Source: Apostichopus japonicus (lineage: Eukaryota > Echinodermata > Holothuroidea > Aspidochirotida > Stichopodidae). From it: 22,500 nucleotides of DNA. Within the stretch, counting starts at the first letter, position 1, and each line of letters begins with the position of its first letter. The notes under the pieces were generated by a model that saw only the letters and a program-made list of their open reading frames with translations, did no database searches and had not been told where the DNA came from. The stretch is taken from NCBI RefSeq assembly GCF_037975245.1, contig NC_092569.1, positions 15,057,501-15,080,000 on the forward strand, read 5' to 3'. Made by a program: the position numbers and the translations under genes. Positions 1-9,059 of the stretch are shown piece after piece.

Positions 1-85
1 CCTGCCCACAATGAGTTAATAGGATATGTTTAATAATGACAAGTGTGAAATATAGATATATGATGAACTTCAGAATTATCACATT

Positions 86-116
<31 letters not shown>

Positions 117-160
117 TTATCTGGATAAGCAAGAATACTAAAACAGTTGCAACTCTGTCA

Positions 161-536
161 CGACGGTCCGCAAGCTATGGGTCGCGACCCAATGTTTGAG
201 TCGCAAATGATTTTCGATGGGCCCTAAGATCGTTTCAGAAACCGCAGAAAAAGAGCGGTTAAGTTGTGTTTATGCATGTAAAGCAGTACCGTTATAAGTT
301 GGACACGGTTTGCCATGTGTTCCAATCTCAGGATTACATATGTCGATTTCTTCAAATCAACATCGACCTACTTGTGGCAGGAAACATAGCCAACCATCCA
401 ACTAGTAAGCAAACATATTTCAATCGTATCTGGAGAGGTGGGGTAGAGGGGGGATGGAGGTGAGGGTAATAACCGATGTGTCATGGCCGTAATTATTTTT
501 GGCTGGGTCGCTGCCTAAATGGGTTGTGGACCGCTG
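161..536. mobile_element. Old non-autonomous hAT-like element (Charlie-style ends)
   Basis: The left end reads CGACGGTCCGCAAGC. The right end, reverse-complemented, reads CAGCGGTCCACAACC, so 11 of 15 terminal bases agree. Each end has a GGGTCGC-type subterminal word (179-190, a 12-bp palindrome, and 504-510). This layout, a CAGCGGTCC-like terminus followed by GGGTCGCGACCC, is familiar from Charlie-type hAT elements. The 8-bp flanks are CTCTGTCA and CTTTATAA (5 of 8 identical), weakly consistent with a decayed hAT target duplication. A 65-codon open frame at 266-463 shows no transposase motif and is not called a gene. The element is short (376 bp), so any transposase must have come from elsewhere. 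Exact ends are inferred. Confidence 0.6.
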
Positions 537-1935
537 CTTTATAATACACCTTACGTCGCCCACCGCAGCATCTTATGTGAAGCACTATGACCCCCTTTTC
601 TCTCACTCTATAGACTTACTCGATGCACCCACCTTCACACATCCCCTCCCCGTCCCCGTCCCCCTCCATCTCTAACTCCCCTTCCCTTTCCCCCTTCACG
701 CAAACATACACATATGCTTAATGGATACCCTCCATAAGTTACACTTGAATATCTGTTTGTTTTTGTTTTTAATGTTTGGTGCTAATATGTGTCATATTGT
801 TCTCGGTCATACGTAGGACTATGGTAATAGACGACATAAGTACAGGATATAAGACTCTATTTGCGTTCACCTCACGGATTCTGCATGTTCTTATGCGACC
901 CGTGTCATTGTTTTCGACTTCTAGGGCATTACGTTCGAACGAACCATGCACCGGAAGGAGTAACCATGACTGTACGAACATGCAGGAACATGACCGATGT
1001 AGAAAGGTTTTTATTACATGAATTATCTACACAACCAATTCGTACATCCAAAATTGTATAACCCATTTCGATGAGATTGCGTTTTTGGAATCGCACAGCC
1101 TTCTAAGACAAAACTATGAGAATTGCAAGTGATGTCGAAATTGGAATTAACTTTCAGTTAATTTTACCACATAAAACAAAAGAATAAAGTGTACAACAGT
1201 CTTATCATATAACCGGTTCTCGTAATCTCTTCTTCAAGATCGTCGGATTTCGTCAAACTGTTTTATCTAATTTCGGGAACTGCTGTCTGCAGTCATACAT
1301 ATCATCACATCATATACTCTGTGACTGATGGAAACTCCGACAACGATCGAGTTGATAACAGACGTTGTGCATACTTTGACTTGCATTTGTGCCTAGAATT
1401 AACGAAAAGTTGGGATTTATCGTGTGACGATACATAAGGAAGGATCGACTGGGCGAATCTGTCATTGTTTTCTTAAATGATCTTCCTATTCGATGCTATA
1501 CTTTGCAGATGCGGGCTCTAGGATATGACCCCTCCCCCACCCCTCCCCCGTGTGAACATAAAGTTACACCTTCCGCATATATCCCCCCCCCCGAAAAAAC
1601 AGTACACATTATAACATTTTCTTCAAGAACTATATTTTCGACAGCAGTATAACTGTCGAGTTCTTGTCTTCAGACTGCGATAAACGATATACATGTAATA
1701 TCTTATCGAGTATAATTATATATAACAATCGACTCTATTGTATCTTCAGTCTTCTCTATTACTGTGTATACCTTACGATTTATTATCCGAAAATATTAAT
1801 TTACTTGTATATGTATATCAGCTATATATTCTTTGAGTAAACCCTGGTTGATGGTATTTACAAGCTGTTTAATTCTTGTAACCGATACTTCGCTTTCCAC
1901 CAGATATAAGTTACAATAGTACAATGTAAACTATA
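537..1935. other. Unassigned stretch with pyrimidine tracts
   Basis: No gene or recognisable element is seen. Positions 586-699 on the + strand are almost all C and T, with repeated CCCCGTCC-like words. Further C-rich runs lie at 1528-1551 and 1584-1595. Overlapping short open frames on both strands at 769-1061 lack motifs, and neither is preferred. A small hairpin (AATTAAC / GTTAATT) lies at 1145-1163. Confidence 0.6.
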
Positions 1936-2087
1936 CGTTACCTCTTTATGAAAGGTTCACTTCTCTCATTCTTACAGGATCTTTGTTTTCTTTCAGTGGA
2001 TAGTTCGAATACATCGTTTTTAATAAAACCATAGAGAGTATAAACACATCCAGCCGTGACTCGTAAAATGCAGAGTAGACTGTTAAG

Positions 2088-2466
2088 CAGGGGGGCATGT
2101 GCAACCTTTTTGAATGAATGGGCCAGATATAAGGAGTGACAAATTGACTGGGCCGCACCTAACCAACGACCTGTTGTTGATTTCAAGCCTTTGATTCCGA
2201 GGACTTTCAAGCGATAGACGTGTGTACTTAATCTGTATTCACAAAAACATAATGTCAATACAGTACAGTTGATAATTAATGGGGATAATAGGCCTACCTG
2301 ACAGCATCATTAGTGTCGATAAATTCAAAGCAGCTAGCTCGTTTTTGTGATGATGTAAAATAGATTGATTTTTTTCTTTTTCTAGCATGGCCGGACATCT
2401 CACTGGCCGCAAAAAAATCACTGGCGGGCCGCATGTGGCCCGCGGGCCGTAGGTTGCCCACCCCAG
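2088..2466. mobile_element. Non-autonomous hAT element, Charlie-like
   Basis: The left end starts CAGGGGGGCATGTGCAACC. The right end, reverse-complemented, starts CTGGGGTGGGCAACC. They agree apart from a 4-base gap and single substitutions. GGGCCAGAT and GGGCCGCAC (2120-2155), and GGGCCGCATG plus GCGGGCCGTAGGTTGCCCAC near the right end, are the usual subterminal words of Charlie-type hAT elements. The flanks CTGTTAAG (2080-2087) and CTGTATAG (2467-2474) match at 6 of 8 positions, fitting a decayed 8-bp duplication. The 379-bp interior has no intact transposase. A 60-codon minus-strand frame (2239-2421) overlaps it but has no recognised domain. Confidence 0.75.
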
Positions 2467-2616
2467 CTGTATAGGAACCTAAATCTGCTCCGATAGTGTG
2501 GTGAGTATACACGGAATTTGTGCCTAGATCTATCAAAGTGACAGAATACACAAAACTAATAATAAAGCTGGTTTGCTTGACGACGTGCGACTCGATGGAA
2601 ACCCAGCTGATTTTAA

Positions 2617-2748
2617 CAGGGGGGGCCGAGAATTTTATATAACGAAGGGGGGGGGGTCGCTGGGGTGGTTTCAAGCCAACTTCCAGATAAGGGGTGTGTA
2701 GTTCCTCAAACCCGAAAAAAAGGAGACTTCAAATGGTGCGTTCTGATG
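2617..2748 (-). repeat. Repeat family C, inverted copy
   Basis: The 25 bases at 2724-2748 are the exact reverse complement of 16737-16761. Read on the minus strand, the copy then runs through a GGAAGTTGGCTTGAAACCACC segment that resembles GGGAGTCGGCTTCAACGAACC in the 16-kb copy. It ends in C-rich sequence. The G-rich start on the + strand (CAGGGGGGGCCG) may be a terminus, but no target duplication was found. Family identity is unknown. Confidence 0.6.
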
Positions 2749-2759
2749 CATTATATTTA

Positions 2760-3855
2760 GACTTTTAGAATTAAGTCCGTACGATTAAGCCGTTGAAACC
2801 AAGGTCGACAATATTAATGACTACGTTTAATTTTTTATGTAAGGAGGACGTCAGCCACACATCACTACTCCTTCTTGATCTGCGCATACTCAACAGTGTA
2901 CCACTGCTCAATGTGAGTACAATTCATCTTTTGCACCCAAAACTGTTTATTCCTTCGTCAGGCTTCGTGGAAAGGGTTCAATGGCGGAAAGCAACAAACC
3001 AACAGAACAATGCTCGGCCACTGCAGTCGGATACGGCATGAAAGTGTGTCAAATAACATGTTAGTAAGTGTAGCCTAGTTCTATACAGAAAGTATAAAAA
3101 TAAACAATCTTCGTTCAAAGTAAAATGCTCAAGGTTAGCTTATATTGTGATATAGACCGATGTGTATAGTCTCTTCAAAGACAAAAGGCTGTAGATATAT
3201 ATATCGTTCACCGGAACTGAGTTACACTCAACAAAGGCAAACCCAACTAATATAATATTAGCTTACTTACTCATTATACGAGTAAGCGAAACAAGACACT
3301 GTGAATGAATTTCATCCACGAATTTTGTCGCAACCATACTCCGTTGTTTGTCATGAGTTGCTGGTAAAGGAGATGTAAAATAGATTTTTGTTTTACTTAT
3401 ATACCGGATGTCACGTGACGTTTAATTGACACCACGGTGCTGGTAGAAATAAAACTATAACCGATGTTATAGAACGTATATACTAGACCGAACAATGTGA
3501 TTCAAGTCGAGGGTTTGATATAGGAACCCGCAAAGACAAGAGTCATAGTCCAGCCTGTGGTAGATAACAAGGACTAAAAATGGCAAATGAAGGGCTAAAA
3601 ATAAAAATGAAGGAAATGCAGTTCAATGAGAAGTTTGTTGAACGAGATAACAATAAAATGAATCAATGTATAGAGAGGCCATATGCACCAACTCATTACG
3701 CCATCGTATACAGTCAGTATATGTCGTTTCACAACAGTGTTTTTTTACAGTACTTTTTCATTCCATTCACGCGCGCCACTAATATACACGCCACGGTAAT
3801 GAGCATTATACAAGGTGCGAATGCCATATCCGAGACCATTATGCTCATTATATGC
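2760..3855. other. Unassigned AT-rich stretch
   Basis: Nothing recognisable was found here. Open frames at 2793-3041 and 3580-3918 have no domain-like composition, and the second runs into the family A transposon, so neither is called. A short imperfect inverted repeat (CTTACT / AGTAAG) occurs near 3262-3285. Confidence 0.5.
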
Positions 3856-4079
3856 CGCCGGGTCAGGCGCGTAGCCAAGTGGGGGGGGGGGGGCGAAGAG
3901 GGCGACCGCCCCCACTAGAGCATATTTTTTGGGGTACGTTTTTATGATATCGCTAGTAATTTCAAATAGAAAATGCTTAGATGCAACTTGCAAGGCCTGG
4001 GAAGTGTCATTTCCATCGATCTGGGAGGCATTTCCGGCCAAAATTTCCTTGTACGCTTTGCGCCAACCTATGGTGGCGC

Positions 4080-4996
4080 CATAGGCGTACGAGGCGGGGA
4101 GCAGACTGCCCCCCAAATTTCCAGAGGACAAGAAATTCGGGCAAAAGTCCTGAAAAAATCGGGCAGCCTAAGAGGAGAAAAAAAATATATGTATATATAA
4201 ATATGCAGTAGCTTGCCCGAATCTTTTTCAAATTTTTGCCCGACAATTCTGTGGAGAGCGTTTTATGTTATTTGTTCTGTGACATTAATATGAATATAGG
4301 CCTAATGATTTTCTTTATTTAGCATCATGTTGCCCGAATATTTCCGTGTAACACCACCGTAAGCGCAGCTCATCGGGGCTACCACGCTTTTTGCACTATC
4401 AAAAATTTGTCTAACTATAGTCAACTGTATACCTGGACATCCCCGACATGAGTGTATATAAGAAACGTACTCTTGTTCATTGATGGTGGGGGGGGGGGGT
4501 GCCTACAAGCCTAGAAGTACAGGTTTGTCGTATTCTTTGTTATTTTTTATACTTTTTTTGTGAGACAAATTGCAGTCTCACCCGACACAGCGACATTATC
4601 CCGCCTACGTGTCGTTGAACAATGTATGTTTTTTCTGGAGGTAGCTGAGTACTGTGTTAAAATAATAAATACGTTAACTAAATAGGAGCTTAAAAAATAT
4701 ACTGTCCTATTTTTCTCCTTCAAAGTGATGTTACCAGTTTTTCTTCTTCTAATTACCAAATTTTTGGGGAAGTGTAAATTTCTAAAACGTGAGATTATAA
4801 AATAAAGAATGCTTAGATGCAACTTGCAAGGCCTCAGAAGGGCCATTTCCGGCAATCTGAGAGGCATCTTTGGCCAAAAAATTTCTTGTACGCTACGCGC
4901 CAACCGATGGTGGCGCTCCGCTTAGATAGTGTCACGGGAACTTTCGGGCACAAAAGTTTCTGCCCCCCCAAACTGAAATGGTCCCGTACGCCTATG
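4080..4996. mobile_element. hAT element family B nested inside family A
   Basis: The ends are CATAGGCGTACGAGG (from 4080) and TCCCGTACGCCTATG (to 4996), giving a perfect 12-bp inverted repeat CATAGGCGTACG. A perfect 8-bp direct repeat, GGTGGCGC, flanks it at 4072-4079 and 4997-5004. The uninterrupted site is preserved in the other family A copies at 16414-16421 and 22351-22358, each continuing CTACGC or TACGC as expected. Length is 917 bp. The interior is AT-rich with words such as ATTCGGGCAAAA and TTGCCCGA. The minus frame at 4547-4903 (118 codons) shows no transposase motif, so the element is non-autonomous. It also contains a piece resembling family A (4809-4930). Confidence 0.88.
4809..4930 (+). 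repeat. Family A-like module inside family B element
   Basis: Sequence from TGCTTAGATGCAACTTGCAA to CGCTTAGATAGT parallels family A positions 3973-4079 plus about 10 bases beyond the insertion point (5005 on). The module spans the GGTGGCGC site without interruption, so it was not produced by the present insertion. Either families A and B share an ancestral interior, or B acquired this piece from an intact A copy. Confidence 0.75.
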
Positions 4997-5270
4997 GGTG
5001 GCGCTACGCTTAGAAAGTTTCCAATGCCGAATCTACGGCTCTGCTAATTTGCCTACAAGTTCGCCCCTCCCTTGGCAAATTCCTCGCTACGCGCCTGCGC
5101 CGGGTAGCCTATACAAGGAATGGTGAACGCCATGTGCTATATACTATGGTTAGGACACATAGGCAAACCATGCATGCTGTTGCAAAACAAGTGAATTACA
5201 GCAACTCCTTATCAATCAGGTTGATAAACGGCGATATACGTCAGGCTCCGTAGTGTTCTAATGAAAACCA

Positions 5271-5520
5271 ATTGATTTGATTTGATTTGATTTGATTGAT
5301 TTGGTTTGGTTTGATTTGATTTGATATATGATTTGATTTGGTTTGGTTTGATTTGATTTGATTTGATTTGATTTGATTTGGTTTGATTTGATTTGATTTG
5401 GTTTGATTTGATTTGATTTGATTTGATTTGATTTGCTTTGCTTTGCGTTGATTTGATTTGCCGATATTTGATTTACCGTACCGATTTGATTTGATTTGAT
5501 TTGATATGAGTTGACTTGCC
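5271..5520 (+). repeat. (TTTGA)n pentanucleotide array
   Basis: Tandem TTTGA units run from 5271, with interspersed TTTGG and TTTGC variants and a 4-base unit near 5295. The array decays after about 5520, with isolated GATTTG and GATTTACCG units to 5566. The 124-codon minus-strand open frame with repeated QIKSN residues (5241-5615) is simply this array translated and is not called a protein. Confidence 0.93.
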
Positions 5521-6125
5521 GAGATTTTATTTACCGATTTAATTTGCTGACTTGATTTACCGATTTGGTTCATAAACCGGGTTGCAACATTTATCGCACA
5601 AAATTCTTTTTTCAAACTGCGTCTATAATTTTACACCTAAATAATGACTGTTAAGATATTATGTCACTTCCTAATAAATCCATAATCAAGCAATGTAAGG
5701 TGCAATCTCTTTTGTTGATCCGGAAATGAGCAAGTACATTTTTTGGGGTCAGTCTTTATATATAGGTCTATACCAATGACGATCGAATTATGTATGATAA
5801 CGCATTTTGCTTTATACAGGAAACGGATCACAAATACAATTGCCCTACGTAACAGTATACAATAGAGCTTCCGCGTTCACTCAAATTGAAAAGTTAATAA
5901 TTGTCACCTTTGTACGTAACCCGTACGTAGTGCGAGTCATTTCGGGTTTATTCTTAAATAGTGATATGTTTCAATATATTTATGGCTATCTTCAATTAGT
6001 TCTAGATAGGGACCATCTTTAACTGATTTTATTGGGGATAGTGGCATGTTACTAATATCTGTTTATATTGCTCAATCAGTTATTGGGCATTTTTACGTAC
6101 GAACCTTTGCCTCTATTACATGCAC

Positions 6126-6151
6126 CAGGGAGTTGTTATAACAACTCCCTG
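6126..6151. repeat. Perfect 26-bp palindrome
   Basis: The arm CAGGGAGTTGTTA is followed immediately by its exact reverse complement, TAACAACTCCCTG, with no spacer. The CAGGG...CCCTG ends resemble hAT termini, so it could be a vestigial or minimal element, but the flanks (ACATGCAC and CTTACACA) do not form a target duplication. Confidence 0.9.
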
Positions 6152-6285
6152 CTTACACACAAATCGGTTATATGAGACCTACAGCTTAGAAACCCAACAT
6201 CGTTGGTCATTTGGTGTCCTTTTATGGTGGCATGGTCTTATATATTAATAAAGAGTCGATATCAATCCGCCGGGGTGTTCTCCCT

Positions 6286-6319
6286 CAGTCAGAGTGCCGA
6301 CATGTATAGGCACTGACTG
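6286..6319. repeat. Short imperfect hairpin
   Basis: CAGTCAGAGTGCC and GGCACTGACTG pair over 11 bp with a 2-base bulge, around a 10-base loop. Function is unknown. Confidence 0.7.
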
Positions 6320-7042
6320 TATTTTCATCAATGGAGCATTCCAAATCATTTAAAAGGCGTTTCTATTCAAGGTGAAATATCTTGAAAGCGCTATTAAAAA
6401 AAATGAATGATATGAAAATATGACCTTGCATGTAATAGGTATCTCGGTCCTTCGTTGTGTGTGTAAAATATATTACCACGTGTTATACCTTATAAAATCA
6501 TCATTCATACCGCACATTGTGATATCATTATGGTGAATCATGCAACTATAAGCTTTAATGCATCGACAGGTTTAAACATTAAAGGAGAACGTTACCATCG
6601 GATCACTTCCCCTCAAACAGCTAATTACCGATCTATTTGGGAGATGATCATACAGATTTAACGGTCTTTCACACACGAGGCTAAAAGTGTCATCAAGTCT
6701 AAAAATGACAAGCATCATTGAGCCATGCATACGTCTTCATTTCCCCCTTTTTTTAAATGTTTTTCTTGTTATTAATTATAACGTGTATACACTGTAATGG
6801 AGATGGGGTTTGTAAATGCTGAATAATCATTAAAATATTGCAGATTTTGACCTGCCCGGTGGAAATTTGAGAAATGAAATTGATAATTAAATGCACAAAC
6901 AATGGACAAACAAAAATGTAACAATGTACATAAGTTAAACAACTTTAGCGCCTTTGTACCGTTACATTATTCCTTCCTATTCCCCCTTTTCCCTCGATCC
7001 CCTTCGCCTCCCACCCCCCAGACGTATAAACGTGGTTGTACC

Positions 7043-7380
7043 CTCATAATAATCTCAATGCCTTTTAATCATAAGGTCCCGAGTTCGGGTCACTCCAAGA
7101 TTAATGTATGTCGTCCAGTTACAGAGTTGTTGACAATTCATAATCATGGACGATAAATATGAATCTAAGAGACTGACTTCGGTCAACTTACGGCTTTGAT
7201 AAGCCAATGATGGCTTCTTCGCGAGTTCCTGCTTGCATGCAGGAGGATCTAAAATACATACATACAAATACAATGCACATCTATGTAAAGCTACAAATGC
7301 TAAATCGTATTTCGCATTAGCAGACACAAAAAGATCCCATCCCCGGGTTGCTCTCCGTCGTTTTCTTTAATAAAATAAAA
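7043..7380 (+). mobile_element. Degraded tRNA-derived SINE-like sequence
   Basis: A tRNA-like segment can be read. TAATCTCAATG (7050-7060) resembles a decayed A box. CCTTTTAATCATAAGG (7061-7076) resembles an anticodon arm with a TTT anticodon, as in tRNA-Lys. GAGTTCGGGTC (7081-7091) resembles a B box. Compared with a normal tRNA, about 13 bases are missing between the A box and the anticodon arm, so it is not a working tRNA gene. About 250 bp of unique-looking body follows and ends in A-rich sequence near 7367-7383. The minus frame 7055-7327 is an antisense shadow. Boundaries are approximate and no target duplication was identified. Confidence 0.5.
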
Positions 7381-7383
7381 TTT

Positions 7384-7425
7384 AAAAAAATTTAAAATTT
7401 TTTTAAAAAAATTTTAAATTTTTTT
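7384..7425. repeat. Perfect 42-bp AT-only palindrome
   Basis: Runs of A7-T3-A4-T7 are followed by A7-T4-A3-T7, an exact inverted copy centred between 7404 and 7405. One bulged T at 7426 allows further pairing outward. It directly follows the A-rich end of the SINE-like sequence, so it may be an expanded tail. It consists only of A and T. Confidence 0.92.
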
Positions 7426-7449
7426 TAAAAGATTAAAAAAAAAAAAAAT

Positions 7450-8313
7450 TCGTTTCTACGTTCTGGTGCACTGTCATTATATAATATTATGGTATATGTA
7501 GATGCCAATATACCGGTACTAGAGTAACTCTAGGCTGCATGACCACAACTCTTGTCAGTTTGTGCAACTGTCCACCGCGATCAAAAGGAAGTCTAATAGA
7601 GGTGAACTTTACAGACCTAATTGTGACAGTGACAACGTGCCAATTGCAAACAAAAAAGTTCATATAGAAATGACGTGTGTTTTTGTACTTAAGCACACAT
7701 TAACACAATACACCCTCCATTGGCTGCTTCCTAACATTAACTATAAAGTCAAAGTTATTCTGAATTTATCTATACCGAGGCCTCGTTTTCTATTGACTCT
7801 AAGAAATTTGGTTCCCACTTGACATTACAAGACCATTACAATGCAAGACATTTTAACAGAAAGTGACAGGCTATTGTGTCAATTCGAGTTTCAAATAATG
7901 AAAAATTGTACTAGTTTTTTTTCGAAAAGCTTAACACCCTTTCGGTTCCAGGAACGGGCAATGACAGTGCGTAGGCGGTTGACGAACCACTCAGACAAGA
8001 ATATGCGAGTAAATGAACTTTGAATGACTGATCATGTATAACTTCTCACCTTAAACCAATACGAGTAGGGTTTAAAGTACGTCATCAGATTTTAAAATCA
8101 TAACCTCGTGCTATATAATTATATTCAGAAGCGTCGAGATCCAGATGTGGGGTGGGGGGGGGGGTAGGGGGACCCAGGGACAATAAGGACTATGTCAGCG
8201 GGCACCCTTCTTGAAACCCTTATTTATTTTCAGTATGAAAATGTTACTATAAGCAGACTATAATGTATCTCACATTTTTCAGGCCCTCTGCAAATCAATT
8301 GGATGTAATAAAT
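7450..8313. other. Unassigned stretch
   Basis: Nothing is recognised. Open frames at 7487-7696 (minus), 7562-7822 and 7841-8023 lack motifs and are not called. A G-rich run (GTGGGGTGGGG followed by G10 or more) lies at about 8146-8175. Confidence 0.5.
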
Positions 8314-8327
8314 AAAAAGCGTTTGCC

Positions 8328-8390
8328 TTCATACGGCCGGTCGGATTGGCTGAACCGAAATAGCCAATCCGGACAACTCTCCTGTATGAA
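8328..8390. repeat. Small foldback sequence
   Basis: An inner perfect 10-bp stem (CGGATTGGCT at 8342-8351 and AGCCAATCCG at 8362-8371) surrounds a 10-base loop. Outer arms TTCATAC (8328-8334) and GTATGAA (8384-8390) also pair. Weaker pairing (AAAAAGCG / CTTCGTTTTT) extends beyond. It may be the relic of a small MITE. No target duplication is seen. Confidence 0.7.
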
Positions 8391-8630
8391 CAAGCTTCGT
8401 TTTTCTTAAGTTTTATGTAGGTTTGAATAAATGATATGTTCTGGCCGCAATATCAAACCACCATGGGTTACTGCCTGACCAACGTAAATTGAACTGGAAG
8501 CTGTCGTCCATATTTTGTGGATTCCCATTGTTTTGTGGAATTCTATTGTGTTGTATTATGCTATTGAACAAATAAAACATAATGGTTTACCTCTGGACAT
8601 GGCTATGCTAACAATATATGCCGAAGCGAA

Positions 8631-9034
8631 GGCGTGCGCAAGAGGAAGGGGAGGACCACCCCACCCCCCTCCACTCATCTCAGTTTCAGTTTCAGTCGAG
8701 GGAATTGAACGTTAAATCGGCGAAGAACGAGACCAGCCATCCGGGCCCAGGAAGCTCTGAGACACGGATTCAGGGGATACTGGGTAGGTTGCGGGGAGGG
8801 GGAGGGTGGGTGGGGGTTAGCGTGGTCAACCTCACACAAAAATTCAAAGTAGTTATTAGCACGAACTTACGTTTAGCCCTAATTTACAGTGTAAATATGA
8901 ACCACTTGACGTCAAAGGTTTTCTTTATTATTGTTTTTTCTTGGAGCGGGAGGGGTGGGTGGGGTGGGGTGCTAGCAGAAAGGAGAATCCCCAGTCCCTC
9001 CTACATGGCAACCTGCTTCAACGACACCAGGACC
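8631..9034 (+). repeat. Repeat family C, diverged copy
   Basis: It begins with GGCGTGCGCAAGAGGAAGG, similar to GACGTGCGCAAGGGGAGG at 16584. It ends with a 35-base segment (9000-9034) matching 16801-16835 at 27 of 35 positions, both containing GCTTCAACGA and CCAGGACC. The middle is not clearly alignable. It contains strongly G-rich runs at 8797-8818 and 8947-8970. The overlapping 66- and 140-codon frames are low-complexity translations of these tracts and are rejected as genes. Confidence 0.5.
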
Positions 9035-9059
9035 ACATGAGGCCCATGCTAGTATAAAA

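Larger units (their letters stand above)
3864..5097 (+). mobile_element. hAT MITE family A, copy 1 (interrupted)
   Basis: The termini CAGGCGCGTAGC (3864-3875) and GCTACGCGCCTG (5086-5097) are perfect 12-bp inverted repeats. They are bracketed by a perfect 8-bp direct repeat, CGCCGGGT, at 3856-3863 and 5098-5105. An 8-bp target duplication with CA...TG ends is the signature of the hAT superfamily. Removing the nested element at 4080-4996 and one copy of its 8-bp duplication leaves about 310 bp, co-linear with the 299-bp and 262-bp copies at 16216 and 22190. The copy begins with a 13-base G run and a GGGCGACCGCCCCC fold. It carries GCGCCA...TGGCGC, an internal inverted repeat. It has no coding capacity of its own. 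Open frames crossing it on both strands (for example 3745-4131 and 3973-4211) are incidental. Confidence 0.9.
5600..7040. other. Unassigned stretch with small palindromes
   Basis: Apart from the inverted repeats listed separately at 6126-6151 and 6286-6319, nothing is recognised. The frame at 5807-6022 is preceded by a TTTATACAG word that resembles a splice acceptor, but its translation carries no motif I recognise. The frame at 6902-7156 runs into the tRNA-like SINE. Confidence 0.5.

Noticed and set aside
2294-2674. 126-codon minus-strand frame
   Set aside because: It overlaps the right end of a hAT element and the G-rich part of family C. The composition reflects those repeats.
3745-4131. 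128-codon minus-strand frame
   Set aside because: It crosses the left end and G run of the family A MITE and then runs into the nested family B element, so it cannot be an ancestral gene.
4547-4903. 118-codon minus-strand frame in the family B element
   Set aside because: Considered as a transposase remnant, but no hAT motif is visible and its start lies in the family A-like module.
5241-5615. 124-codon minus-strand frame with repeated QIKSN residues
   Set aside because: It is a translation of the (TTTGA)n pentanucleotide array. No start context or non-repeat domain supports a protein.
5807-6022. Possible exon after a TTTATACAG acceptor-like word
   Set aside because: The 71 residues show no recognised domain, and such acceptor words are common in AT-rich DNA.
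7050-7091. Possible tRNA-Lys gene
   Set aside because: The D arm is largely missing and no acceptor stem pairs, so it is treated as a degraded SINE head.
8618-9040. 140-codon + strand frame
   Set aside because: Glycine- and serine-rich translation of G-rich repeats, with another frame open over the same bases. No domain is seen.
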